64,000 nucleotides of DNA from the NCBI GenBank assembly GCA_028278325.1, contig JANQEO010000213.1:121746-185745 (forward strand), read 5' to 3'. The notes under the pieces are model-generated. The model ran no database searches. It saw only the letters and a list, made by a program, of their open reading frames with translations, and was not told the DNA's origin. The position numbers and the translations under genes are program-made. The stretch comes from Candidatus Binatia bacterium (GTDB lineage Bacteria > Desulfobacterota > Binatia > UBA1149 > JAJCZL01). Of the stretch, positions 15,635 through 24,137 are shown in pieces (position 1 is the first letter of the stretch; each line of letters opens with the position of its first letter).

Positions 15635-18341
15635 GGTGCCGGCGGTCAGCCGAAGAGACTTTCTGAAGTGGTCGGGGCAAATCGCGGCTGCAAGCGCGGT
15701 GTTCCCGATGTTCCCGGGGGAGTTCGTCCACGCCGATGCGCTGGGGTCTTCGGACTCGGCCAGGAGAACCATGCTGGCTGCCTGCCCTTACTGCGGTGTC
15801 GGGTGTGGAAGCCTCATATCGGTGGAGGGTGACCGCATAGTCGGCATCGTTCCCGACAAGCTCCATCCGACCAACAAGGGGGTTCAATGCATCAAAGGGC
15901 TCAACGCCCACGAACCCATATATCGCGACCGGCTTACGCATGTCCTGGTACGCAAGGACATGTCCGATCCCATGACCGGGCACGTATCGGCGACGAAAGG
16001 CCGCTTCGACGAGGATGTCTTCACCAAGATGCCCTACGAGGAAGCCGAAGAAATGGTTGCCGAGAAGATGGCCGCCATTACCAAGGAGTTCGGAGGCAAC
16101 AGCATCGGCTTGAGCGGCTCGGGTCAGCTCACGATGGAGACCCAATGGGTAGAGAACCTGCTCCTGAAGGGCATCATCGGCTCCAACTCGATCGAAGCCA
16201 ACGCCCGTATGTGCATGACCTCGGCGGTGACGGGTTACTTTGCGTCCTACGGGTCGGATGCTCCGCCTACGAGCTATGAGGATCTCGACGACGCCGACAT
16301 GATCACGTTCTGGGGACACAACGCACGTGAAGCGCACCCCGTGCTCTTCTGGAGGGTGGCCGACCACAAGAAGGCGGCTGATATCCCCACGCTGGTGTCG
16401 GATCCTCGTCGTACGGGCACGGTTCTGGGCCTCGAGAACATCAACCCGCGCAACTCCTACCACTTCCCCACACTCAACGGTGATATCTCGTATCTGAACG
16501 CTATAGCCCACGTCATTCTCACCAAGTATCCGGAAGCCGTCATGTCGGATGATTGGCTGAACGAGAACAGCAATGGGTGGCGTGAATACGTGAAGGGAGT
16601 CAAGGAGCGCTACTCGCCTCAGCAGGTGGTGGAGCGGCTCGCACTGTTGGATCGAGGACGGGTCAAGGTCGAGACCATCGAAGCCGTGGCCAAGGACTGG
16701 GCGGAAGCCTCCTTGAAGGGGCGGCGTACGGGCAAGGGCGGAGTGCTGACCTATTGGGGCATCGGGTACAACCAGATGCTGCACGGGCAGCACAACACGA
16801 TCTCCATCATCAACCTGCACATGCTGACGGGCAATGTCGGAAGGCCCGGCTGCGGCACCCATTCCCAGACCGGGCAGCCGAATGCCATGAGCGAGCGGTT
16901 GATGGGCGGATTGACCGGCCGCCTGCCGTTCAATCAACCCCTGGCCAACGATGAGTGGCGTGATTGGATCGCGGACCGATGGGGCGTTCCCAGAGAGCGC
17001 CTCAAGCAGACCGGACTCCTGAAGAACCCGATGGCCATCGGTATGATGGAGAGGGGCATCGAAGGCGATCTCAAGGCGATGTTCTGGATGTACACCACGC
17101 ACATCCACCTGCCCGACGTCGAGACGCTGATCAGGCCGGCTTTGACCAAGATGTTCTGTGTCGTGCAGGACATCTACCGTCACGCCCCGAACGTGCTCTA
17201 CGGTGACGTGATCTTTCCGGCGATCACTTGGGGAGAGTGGACGGGTGGCACCTACATACAGTCGGAACGGCGAGTGTATGTATGCGACGGCGTTTCGGTG
17301 GGACGAAACGAGCACGGCGAGGTGCTCACGGAAGCCAGGCCCGACCTGGACCTGGCTCTCGACAAGTGCATAGCGATCGCGACCAAGCTCGGTTTGGATG
17401 CCGAAAAGATCATTCCCTACAAGAAGACGCTGACCAACGAGTACGGGCAGTCCTTCTACAATCCCGAGGAGATCTTCGAGGACATCGTCAAGGCCTCGAA
17501 AGGCTCGGACGCGGATTTGACAGGAATGCTCGAGGTGCGGGATCGCGACGGCATCGGTCTCTACGATCAGTTGCGACTGTCACGCGGCATACAGTGGCCG
17601 GCGCCTACGTACGATGTGGCGAAGGCGGGCGGCACCCCGAGACGCTACATGCACCAAGAGGGGTGGAAGAACCCGCCTTACGCCAATTTCCGACATCCCG
17701 ACGGCAAGGCGAAGTTCAAGCTCTGCGAACAGGACTACGGTCCCGACAACAAGTACTTGAAGGAAGTAACCGAAGAGTTCGAGCAGTACGGCGCCAAGAA
17801 AGGCGAGGGGCCCTGGCTCTACAAGAACCAGGAGTTGCTCAAAAGGGCCCGCGACCTGGCGCTGGTTCCGGAGTTGCCGGACCTGGAGTTCTACGAGGAC
17901 AAGAGCAAGAAGCTGGAAGACGCTGTCCGCGAAGACAAGTACCCGTTTTGGCTGGGACTCGGGATCGTCTACGAGCACTTCCACACCGCCAAGACCATTC
18001 GTGGCGCTACCACGCTGAAACTGGTTCCCGAGCAATACGTGGAGATCAGTGAAAGCGATGCCGAGAGGTTCCAACTGGAAGACGGCGAGAGGGTGAGGGT
18101 GGTGACCAAGCGGTCGAGCTACGAGGCGCGTGTTTCCATCGGCACGACCTCGATCGTGAGGCCCGCTCGCAGCGAGGTGCCTGACGGATACTTGTTCAGC
18201 CCTTGGAATCTCTCCGTAGCCGACAGTGCCGATCCGGAGAAGAACCGTTGGCTGGTCAATGCCGTGAGCCATCGGGCCTGGGATCCGGTGTCGGGACAGG
18301 CTGATTACAAGAAGCTCGCGGCGAGAATAGAGAGGATCTGA
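15621..18341 (+). CDS. napA: NapA-type periplasmic molybdopterin oxidoreductase (nitrate reductase-like)
   Basis: A 906-residue bis-MGD enzyme with a twin-arginine signal (SRRDFLK, residues 10-16). The 4Fe-4S site is C55-x2-C58-x3-C62-x27-C90, followed by the conserved Lys92. The molybdenum ligand candidate is Cys198 in ANARMCMTSAVTGY, the position and context of NapA. Further NapA-like segments are GHNAREAHPVLFWRV, INLHMLTGNVGRPG, TGQPNAMSERLMGG and the C-terminal SGQADYKKLAARIER. It is about 75 residues longer than typical NapA, mainly from insertions in the second half. The start ATG 15621 lies inside the cytochrome gene. NapG and NapH follow, but NapB, NapC and NapD are missing. Nitrate is the likeliest substrate, though not proven by sequence. 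Confidence 0.85.
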   Translation: MKKCRVPAVSRRDFLKWSGQIAAASAVFPMFPGEFVHADALGSSDSARRTMLAACPYCGVGCGSLISVEGDRIVGIVPDKLHPTNKGVQCIKGLNAHEPIYRDRLTHVLVRKDMSDPMTGHVSATKGRFDEDVFTKMPYEEAEEMVAEKMAAITKEFGGNSIGLSGSGQLTMETQWVENLLLKGIIGSNSIEANARMCMTSAVTGYFASYGSDAPPTSYEDLDDADMITFWGHNAREAHPVLFWRVADHKKAADIPTLVSDPRRTGTVLGLENINPRNSYHFPTLNGDISYLNAIAHVILTKYPEAVMSDDWLNENSNGWREYVKGVKERYSPQQVVERLALLDRGRVKVETIEAVAKDWAEASLKGRRTGKGGVLTYWGIGYNQMLHGQHNTISIINLHMLTGNVGRPGCGTHSQTGQPNAMSERLMGGLTGRLPFNQPLANDEWRDWIADRWGVPRERLKQTGLLKNPMAIGMMERGIEGDLKAMFWMYTTHIHLPDVETLIRPALTKMFCVVQDIYRHAPNVLYGDVIFPAITWGEWTGGTYIQSERRVYVCDGVSVGRNEHGEVLTEARPDLDLALDKCIAIATKLGLDAEKIIPYKKTLTNEYGQSFYNPEEIFEDIVKASKGSDADLTGMLEVRDRDGIGLYDQLRLSRGIQWPAPTYDVAKAGGTPRRYMHQEGWKNPPYANFRHPDGKAKFKLCEQDYGPDNKYLKEVTEEFEQYGAKKGEGPWLYKNQELLKRARDLALVPELPDLEFYEDKSKKLEDAVREDKYPFWLGLGIVYEHFHTAKTIRGATTLKLVPEQYVEISESDAERFQLEDGERVRVVTKRSSYEARVSIGTTSIVRPARSEVPDGYLFSPWNLSVADSADPEKNRWLVNAVSHRAWDPVSGQADYKKLAARIERI

Positions 18342-18344
18342 TCC

Positions 18345-19010
18345 GTGGGTGTCGCCGACAGCAAGCACCCGATCAGCCGCCGCGCCTTCATATCGAAGTG
18401 CGTTCAGGGTGCGATGACGCTGACGGCGCTCGCCGGAGGCGGCATGCTGGCGGTGCGGGGGGCAGGCGCGTCACAGACATCTTGTGTGCGCCCGCCGGGT
18501 GCTTTGCCGGAGGCCGAATTCCTGGCGACCTGCATTCGTTGCGGCCGCTGCGCGGATGCTTGTCCGAACCGTTGCATCAGTCCGTTCACGGAAGCCACGG
18601 GCCGTGACCTGTCGTTGCGGCCCGGACCCACACAGGTCAACACCCCGGTCATTTTCCCCCGCCGGCAGGCGTGCATGCTTTGCAACGGTGCACCCGGAGA
18701 TCGCCTCCTTTGTACGGACGCGTGTCCGTCCGGAGCTCTGCAGGTCACCCGCAAGCAACCGGACGCGATTCTCGAGTCCGTCGACATGGGCACGGCCGAG
18801 GTGGATACCAACCTTTGCTATTCCTACAACGGGGCTTCGTGCGGCGCTTGTGTACGGGCATGTCCGTTCGAGGGGAAGGCGCTCAGGGCGGGCTTATGGG
18901 AGAAGCCTTTGATCGATCCCGACGTCTGTGTTGGGTGCGGCCTGTGTGAACGCAGCTGCATCCGCTACCCGCAGGCCATACGGGTGAGACCCAGCAATAC
19001 GCGGGCCTAG
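18345..19010 (+). CDS. napG: NapG-type periplasmic ferredoxin
   Basis: A 221-residue TAT-exported protein (SRRAFISKC...GAMTLTALAGGGML) with four Cys clusters, among them CIRCGRCADACP, CGACVRACP and CVGCGLCERSC. This fits the four 4Fe-4S centres of NapG/MauM-type proteins. In the Nap system NapG and NapH form a quinol dehydrogenase route to the reductase. It starts with GTG 3 nt after the NapA-type gene and is followed by the NapH-type gene after 6 nt. Confidence 0.87.
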   Translation: MGVADSKHPISRRAFISKCVQGAMTLTALAGGGMLAVRGAGASQTSCVRPPGALPEAEFLATCIRCGRCADACPNRCISPFTEATGRDLSLRPGPTQVNTPVIFPRRQACMLCNGAPGDRLLCTDACPSGALQVTRKQPDAILESVDMGTAEVDTNLCYSYNGASCGACVRACPFEGKALRAGLWEKPLIDPDVCVGCGLCERSCIRYPQAIRVRPSNTRA

Positions 19011-19016
19011 ACGTTC

Positions 19017-20738
19017 ATGAAGCTGGCGGTAAACAAGGTACAGATCGCACGGCGTTTCGTGCAGTGCGCGGTCGTGGCGGCGATTCTAATCGTCCCGGTA
19101 GTGAGCCGTTATACCAACTATCTGTCGGCCCACGAGTTGCAGGGCAACCTCCAGAAATGGGAGGGCACTGCCCAGGGCGAAGCGCTCGGCGCAGTGGACT
19201 TCGTCGTTCGGTCCTTGCCGGACGGCGAGGTGAAGCGCGCCGGCGAGATGCAGCGCAACCGAACTCGTATCCTGGAGTATACGAAAGGCTTGAGGGGAGG
19301 GGTTTGGTCGGCCGAGGTGGCCGGAGTTTCGATGACAGATCCTCTTGCCGTGGCCGAAAACCTGGCGGCTTCGCGAACGTGGTCCGCCCCGTTGCTGGTC
19401 GGCCTTCTCATCCCGCTGGCCCTCACTCTGATGCTCGGGCGGGTGTTCTGTTCATGGATATGTCCGGTAGGCTTGCTGTTGGAGTTGACCGACAAGGCCC
19501 GCGGCCTGCTCTCGTTTCTGGAGATCAAGCCGCGAAGTCTGAGGTTCCCACGCAGCTTCAAGTACGTGATTCTGGCCGGCGGCCTGCTGATCGCGGCGAT
19601 CAGCGCCGTACCCGTGTTGGGGTACATCTATCCCCCGGCGATAGTCAGCCGGGAATTACACGACTTCGTCTTGGCGTTGTACGACCGCGCCGAGTTCGGC
19701 CGCTTCGGTCTGTCGACCGAGGGGCTGACCGTGATGAGCCTCGCGATAGTCGCGATCGTATTGTTCGAGGTTCTCGTGTCTCGGCGTTGGTGGTGCCGCT
19801 ACGTGTGCCCGGGTGGGGCATTGTACAACATCCTCGGCTGGGCAAGGCCGGTGAGGGTCAAGCTTCGTCGTGCAGCCTGTACCGGTTGCGCGATGTGTGT
19901 GCCCGCATGCCCGATGGGGCTCAACCCCATGCAGAACAAGATGGGTATCGAGTGCGACAACTGCGGAGTGTGCATCGCCTCCTGCGGCGATGACGCGCTC
20001 GCCTATGGTTTCTCCGCTCCCACGCAGGCTGACGAGGACGAGCACGCCGTAGTGCCCGTGGAGCGATTGGCGCCGGCGAAGCGATCGGCGCCAGCTGAAC
20101 GATTGGAGGGTCGAACATTGAAAGCCGCAAGACATGCAACCACTGTCACTTTGGCGCTGGCCCTGCTGCTGGGATCGGCGGCACCGGCATCGGCGCACCA
20201 TATTCTAGGAATTCCCCACTACTCGTATGAGGAAGACTACCCTCAAACGCCCGTTCTTACGTTTGCGGTAGAGGCCGGACCCTACGACGTGAAGGTCACG
20301 GGCTATCCGGGAGAGCTGGAGGCGGGTGACCAGTGCTCCTTGTACGTGTATGTGAAGGACAGGGAGTCGGGCCTTCCGTATGACGGAGAGGTCACGGCGC
20401 TCGTTCGCAGGAAGGGTATGCTGACGGCGGGCGAAGTGATCTATGGGCCGATAACGGTCGCTTTGGATGAATCCGTGTATAAGTTCTACCCGCGCTTCGA
20501 ACGCGAGGCGGAGTACATGGCCGAGGTCAGCTTCGGTGAGGCCGGTCACCCCTGGATCATCGACCTTCCGATGGTCGTGGGCGAGCCGTCGTCACCCTGG
20601 GCTCCGATCGTCGGTGCTGCGGGCGCGGCATTGGTGTTCGCCGTGGGGCTACGTGCTGCCTTGATCAAGCGCCGCCGCCGGCTCTCGGCCGTGCACGGGC
20701 GGCCCGAAGATTCGGAGACGATGGCGAAGGCGGCATAG
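19017..20738 (+). CDS. napH: NapH-type membrane ferredoxin fused to an extra C-terminal periplasmic domain
   Basis: Residues 1 to about 340 form a NapH/CcoG-like polyferredoxin. Membrane helices are combined with CSWICPVG and CRYVCPGGALYN, and two 4Fe-4S motifs follow (CTGCAMCVPACP and CDNCGVCIASCG). A polar repeat linker (VERLAPAKRSAPAERLE) leads to a second hydrophobic stretch (TTVTLALALLLGSAAPASA) with a signal-peptidase-like end. After it come a His-containing beta-rich domain (HHILGIPHYSY onward) and a final membrane helix. At 573 residues it is about twice the usual NapH length. An internal TTG at 20118 with GGAGGG 7 nt upstream could start the second part as a separate exported protein. 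Confidence 0.82.
   Translation: MKLAVNKVQIARRFVQCAVVAAILIVPVVSRYTNYLSAHELQGNLQKWEGTAQGEALGAVDFVVRSLPDGEVKRAGEMQRNRTRILEYTKGLRGGVWSAEVAGVSMTDPLAVAENLAASRTWSAPLLVGLLIPLALTLMLGRVFCSWICPVGLLLELTDKARGLLSFLEIKPRSLRFPRSFKYVILAGGLLIAAISAVPVLGYIYPPAIVSRELHDFVLALYDRAEFGRFGLSTEGLTVMSLAIVAIVLFEVLVSRRWWCRYVCPGGALYNILGWARPVRVKLRRAACTGCAMCVPACPMGLNPMQNKMGIECDNCGVCIASCGDDALAYGFSAPTQADEDEHAVVPVERLAPAKRSAPAERLEGRTLKAARHATTVTLALALLLGSAAPASAHHILGIPHYSYEEDYPQTPVLTFAVEAGPYDVKVTGYPGELEAGDQCSLYVYVKDRESGLPYDGEVTALVRRKGMLTAGEVIYGPITVALDESVYKFYPRFEREAEYMAEVSFGEAGHPWIIDLPMVVGEPSSPWAPIVGAAGAALVFAVGLRAALIKRRRRLSAVHGRPEDSETMAKAA
20105..20120 (+). promoter_or_regulatory. Possible internal ribosome site and TTG start inside the NapH-type gene
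   Basis: GGAGGG at 20105-20110 lies 7 nt before an in-frame TTG at 20118. The peptide starting there (LKAARHATT followed by a 14-residue hydrophobic core and ASA) reads like a Sec signal peptide. It may allow separate synthesis of the C-terminal domain in addition to the fused protein. Confidence 0.4.
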
Positions 20739-20749
20739 AATCAGGAGCG

Positions 20750-21628
20750 ATGGACGAGAGCGACACCACCTATTCTATCCAGCGTTGGCTGGAGGTCTGC
20801 CCTCAAGGCTATCTTCAAGGCACTCAGTACGGTCACAGAAGTGGTGAAGACGAACCCGCCGTCGTGCTGGAGGACGAGGGCCTCAGGCAGGAATCGATAC
20901 TGTCGACGGTTCAACTTCTGATCGGCGAGCGTTGCGCCCTGGCTGCATCATCGGGGCTCATCAATTCGACCCCGGATGAAGCCGCCAAGCGTTTCTTGGC
21001 AACCCAGACGCTCGACGAGGCCCGCCATGTCGAGATCTTCACCCAGCGGCTCTACGATCTCGGCGTGCCTCCGGATCGTCTCACGGAAACGATCAAGGAG
21101 CTGGGTGACAGCAGCCTCATCAAGTTCGCCGAGGTGCTGCTGGAGGTCGTCGACAAGCGCGACTTCATAGCCGGGGTGGTCGGGCAGAACGTAGTTCTCG
21201 AGGGCATCGAGTACTCGGTTTTCGGCTTGCTCAGAGCCATGAGCAGTCGTATCAATCCGAAACTGGCGCATATGTTGTCGGGCGCCATGTCGGACGAACG
21301 GCGACACGTGGCTTTCGGAGAAGCGACCCTGGGCGCTCTAATCAAGCAGCATCCTGAAAAGCGTGCGTCGATCTCGAAAATGGCCGCAGGGATGTCAGGC
21401 TACATCCTCGAGACGTTTGCGGCAGCCTTCCGGCACAGCCACCTTCTCGACGAGTTGCGCAGGGGACTGACGGCGCCGGGTATGGCCGCACTGCGCTCGA
21501 AATGGCGTGGGGTGGCCCTGGACAGACTTGACTCCTCGGAGCTGGAATCGCTTCTCAGCGACACCGTTCAGAAGGAGTTCAAGACAAGGCTCGAGCGAAT
21601 TGGTATAGACTACGAGGCCAGCTCCTGA
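20750..21628 (+). CDS. Ferritin-like diiron protein (R2/AurF-like fold)
   Basis: A 292-residue helical protein with two E-x-x-H metal motifs, LDEARHVEIF (about residue 89) and SDERRHVAFGE (about residue 185). Additional Glu residues sit at the expected helices (IGERCALA, VLEGIEYSVFG). This set matches the ferritin-like ribonucleotide reductase R2/N-oxygenase superfamily, which binds two irons. AGGAG sits 3 nt before the ATG. It lies 11 nt after the NapH-type gene. The reaction is unknown; O2, NO or peroxide chemistry or a nitrogen-group oxidation are possibilities given the family and operon. Confidence 0.78.
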   Translation: MDESDTTYSIQRWLEVCPQGYLQGTQYGHRSGEDEPAVVLEDEGLRQESILSTVQLLIGERCALAASSGLINSTPDEAAKRFLATQTLDEARHVEIFTQRLYDLGVPPDRLTETIKELGDSSLIKFAEVLLEVVDKRDFIAGVVGQNVVLEGIEYSVFGLLRAMSSRINPKLAHMLSGAMSDERRHVAFGEATLGALIKQHPEKRASISKMAAGMSGYILETFAAAFRHSHLLDELRRGLTAPGMAALRSKWRGVALDRLDSSELESLLSDTVQKEFKTRLERIGIDYEASS

Positions 21629-21641
21629 CCGGCGAGCCTCG

Positions 21642-24137
21642 ATGTTTCGGATCATTCTGCGTTTTCGATACGCCGCTATCGCGGCGGTGTTGGGTCTGAC
21701 GGCGTTCTTCGCCCTTCAGCTGCCCAAGCTGCATCTCGACCCCGATACGGAAGCCTACGTCCCCGAGCGCCACCCCATCCGAGTGTTTTGGACCGAAGCC
21801 AAGGACTCATTCGGCATCGGTCGCGAAATCGTCGTGGCGGTCCGGGCCGAGGGCGATCACGGTGTGTTTACGCCGGCCATCCTCGGCGGCGTCGCCGAGT
21901 TGACCGAGGCGATCAAGGAACTCGACTCGGTCATTCCGAGCGCGGTGAGCAGTATCTCGGACTCCGAAGCCATAGTCGGCACGGAGGACGGGTTGGACGT
22001 CGAGCCTTTCTTCGAGGAGCCGCCGACGACGGCCGAGGAGGCTCGCGAAGTAAGGGAGAAGGTCTTCGCCAACGAAGTTTTTCTGGATCGCCTCATCTCC
22101 CGTGACGCCACCATCGCCGCCATCATTGTAAGGATCTACGAAGCTTACGAGCGCGATCCGATAAAAGTCTACGACGACATCGCGGCGTTGGTTGCGGGTA
22201 CGTCCATCCCCGGCGCTGATATCTTGATCGGCGGAAATCCCGCCGTCGAGAGTGTGTTCGGCAAACAGATGGCCGCCGACCTGGCCAACCTCATCCCTGC
22301 CGCGCTGTTTGTCGTGATAACGATACTCTACGTCTGCTTCGCGTCGATCCCCGTGAACCGATTCGCGTTGCGCATGGCCATCGCTCTCACGGCCGTAACG
22401 GTCATTAGGTTCGCGGTCGGTAGCTCGATGGGGCCGTTGCAGGTCACGGCCATTTCGGCCGCCGCCGTCATGCTGACGGCTCGGGGCGTACTGTTGCCCG
22501 CGACCGTCGTCGTGATGTCCGTAGTCTGGACCTGGGGCGCCCAGGCCTTGGCCGGTGTGCCGGTCTACATCGCGGGCACTCTGGTGCCGCCGTTGTTGCT
22601 CGCCATCGGTTGCGCCTTCGGTGTGCACGTCATGGAGCGCTACTTCGAGAAAGCCAAGACGAATGCCGATCCCGAAACGGTTGTCCTGGCGACGATGGAA
22701 GAGCTGTGGCGTCCCATCTTTCTGACCTCCGTCACCACTGCAATAGGCTTCGGGTCTCTGGCATTGGGCAGTATGACGGTCTACCGCGTGTTCGGGCTCA
22801 CCACCGCCTTCGGGATACTCGTCGCCATGCTCGTGAGCTTCGCGCTCTTGCCCCCGGTTCTCTCTCTAATGCCGGTTCCCAAAACCTCGCCCGGCGGACG
22901 CAGCTTGGCGGTAATACCCGGCCTGTTGGTCAGAATGGCCGGAGGCTTGGAGCGTCACCGCGACGTTACCATGTTGACGGGCGGTGTACTGATGTGCGGC
23001 CTTGTCTATGCCGCGGCGACCGGCCTTCGGGTGGACTACTCTTGGGTCGAGAGCCTGGAGGCGGGCACGCCGGTGTTGGAAGCCGACCGCATCCTTCGCA
23101 CCCGCCACGGCGGCACCATGCCTTTGAACATAATCTTGAGATCCGGTGAGCCCGGGGGCGTCAAGGATCCGAGACTGCTCGAGGGTATCGATGCGGCGCT
23201 GGCCGAGATCGCGGCCCATCCTGAAGTCGGTGATACCAGATCAATCGCCGAGTACATCAAGCGTTTGAACGAGGCCATGAACGAGGACCGGCCCGAGGAA
23301 CTTCGCATCCCGGACAGCCGAGAACTCGTCGCACAGTATCTGCTGATGTACACGATGTCGGGTGATCCCAGCGAGCTCGACGACATGATCGACTACGAGT
23401 ACGCGTCGGCCAATGCGGCGATACTGCTGCGCACCGACCGCCTCGCGGTGATGAGAGAGGTCATTGCGCTGGCGGAAGAAGCTCTCGACAAGCACGTTCG
23501 GCCGTTAGGAGTAACGACGACGGCGACGGGCACGGCGATCGTGCAGAAGACGGTCTTGGACATGATACTGGAGAGCCAGGTCTACTCCCTGACGGCGGCC
23601 TCGTTGCTGGTGTTCACCTTCATGGCGCTGGTGTTCCGGTCTCTGCGCGATTCCTTGATCTGTATGGTGCCGCCGGTGTTTACGGGCGTGGCTAACTTCG
23701 GCGGAATGGCGCTGCTCGACATACCGCTCGGTCCCGGTGAGGCCATGATCAGCGCCATCGCCCTCGGCATAGGGATCGACTACTCGATCCACCTCATGGC
23801 CAGGCTACGCGATGTCGTCGAGGAAGGGTTGAGCGTCTACGATGGAATAATCGAGGCCATGAGAACGACGGGGCGAGCGATTCTCTTCAACGGCGTGGTC
23901 GTGGTCGCCGGCTTCTCGACCCTGGCTCTCTCCAAGTCGCCCAGCAATGTGAGCTTCGGAGTCCTGATAGCGACTAACATCGGAATCTCGTGCATATCCG
24001 CATTGGTCTTCCTGCCCGCGGCCCTCACGTCTCTGTTCCATCTGCGATTGGTGCGGGAGAGGTACGAACCGGTCAGGATCGGCGGCAAGCTGGTCAAGGC
24101 CCGCATCGCTCGCGACCTGGGCCTCAGCGAAAACTAG
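21642..24137 (+). CDS. RND-superfamily (MMPL/HpnN-like) transporter
   Basis: An 831-residue protein with two repeats. Each has one N-terminal membrane helix, a periplasmic domain of about 150-200 residues and a block of five helices. Helix-rich blocks include IPAALFVVITILYVCFAS and SLTAASLLVFTFMALVF. The conserved GIGIDYSIHLMARL in the second block is typical of the MMPL/SSD group. These exporters move lipids, hopanoids or hydrophobic compounds and use the proton gradient. It is the last gene of the NapA-type operon (13-nt gap). Its stop overlaps by 4 nt the stop of the convergent response regulator gene. Confidence 0.88.
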   Translation: MFRIILRFRYAAIAAVLGLTAFFALQLPKLHLDPDTEAYVPERHPIRVFWTEAKDSFGIGREIVVAVRAEGDHGVFTPAILGGVAELTEAIKELDSVIPSAVSSISDSEAIVGTEDGLDVEPFFEEPPTTAEEAREVREKVFANEVFLDRLISRDATIAAIIVRIYEAYERDPIKVYDDIAALVAGTSIPGADILIGGNPAVESVFGKQMAADLANLIPAALFVVITILYVCFASIPVNRFALRMAIALTAVTVIRFAVGSSMGPLQVTAISAAAVMLTARGVLLPATVVVMSVVWTWGAQALAGVPVYIAGTLVPPLLLAIGCAFGVHVMERYFEKAKTNADPETVVLATMEELWRPIFLTSVTTAIGFGSLALGSMTVYRVFGLTTAFGILVAMLVSFALLPPVLSLMPVPKTSPGGRSLAVIPGLLVRMAGGLERHRDVTMLTGGVLMCGLVYAAATGLRVDYSWVESLEAGTPVLEADRILRTRHGGTMPLNIILRSGEPGGVKDPRLLEGIDAALAEIAAHPEVGDTRSIAEYIKRLNEAMNEDRPEELRIPDSRELVAQYLLMYTMSGDPSELDDMIDYEYASANAAILLRTDRLAVMREVIALAEEALDKHVRPLGVTTTATGTAIVQKTVLDMILESQVYSLTAASLLVFTFMALVFRSLRDSLICMVPPVFTGVANFGGMALLDIPLGPGEAMISAIALGIGIDYSIHLMARLRDVVEEGLSVYDGIIEAMRTTGRAILFNGVVVVAGFSTLALSKSPSNVSFGVLIATNIGISCISALVFLPAALTSLFHLRLVRERYEPVRIGGKLVKARIARDLGLSEN

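Noticed and set aside
15570..17315. A 581-codon open frame on the minus strand opposite the NapA-type gene
   Set aside because: It is antisense to a clearly functional gene, low in recognisable motifs and rich in residues typical of shadow frames in GC-rich DNA. The plus-strand gene has full cofactor motifs.
15621..18341. Formate dehydrogenase as identity of the molybdoenzyme
   Set aside because: The molybdenum-ligand segment ANARMCMTSAV and the C-terminal DYKK segment match NapA, and NapG and NapH follow. No selenocysteine context or formate dehydrogenase subunits are present.
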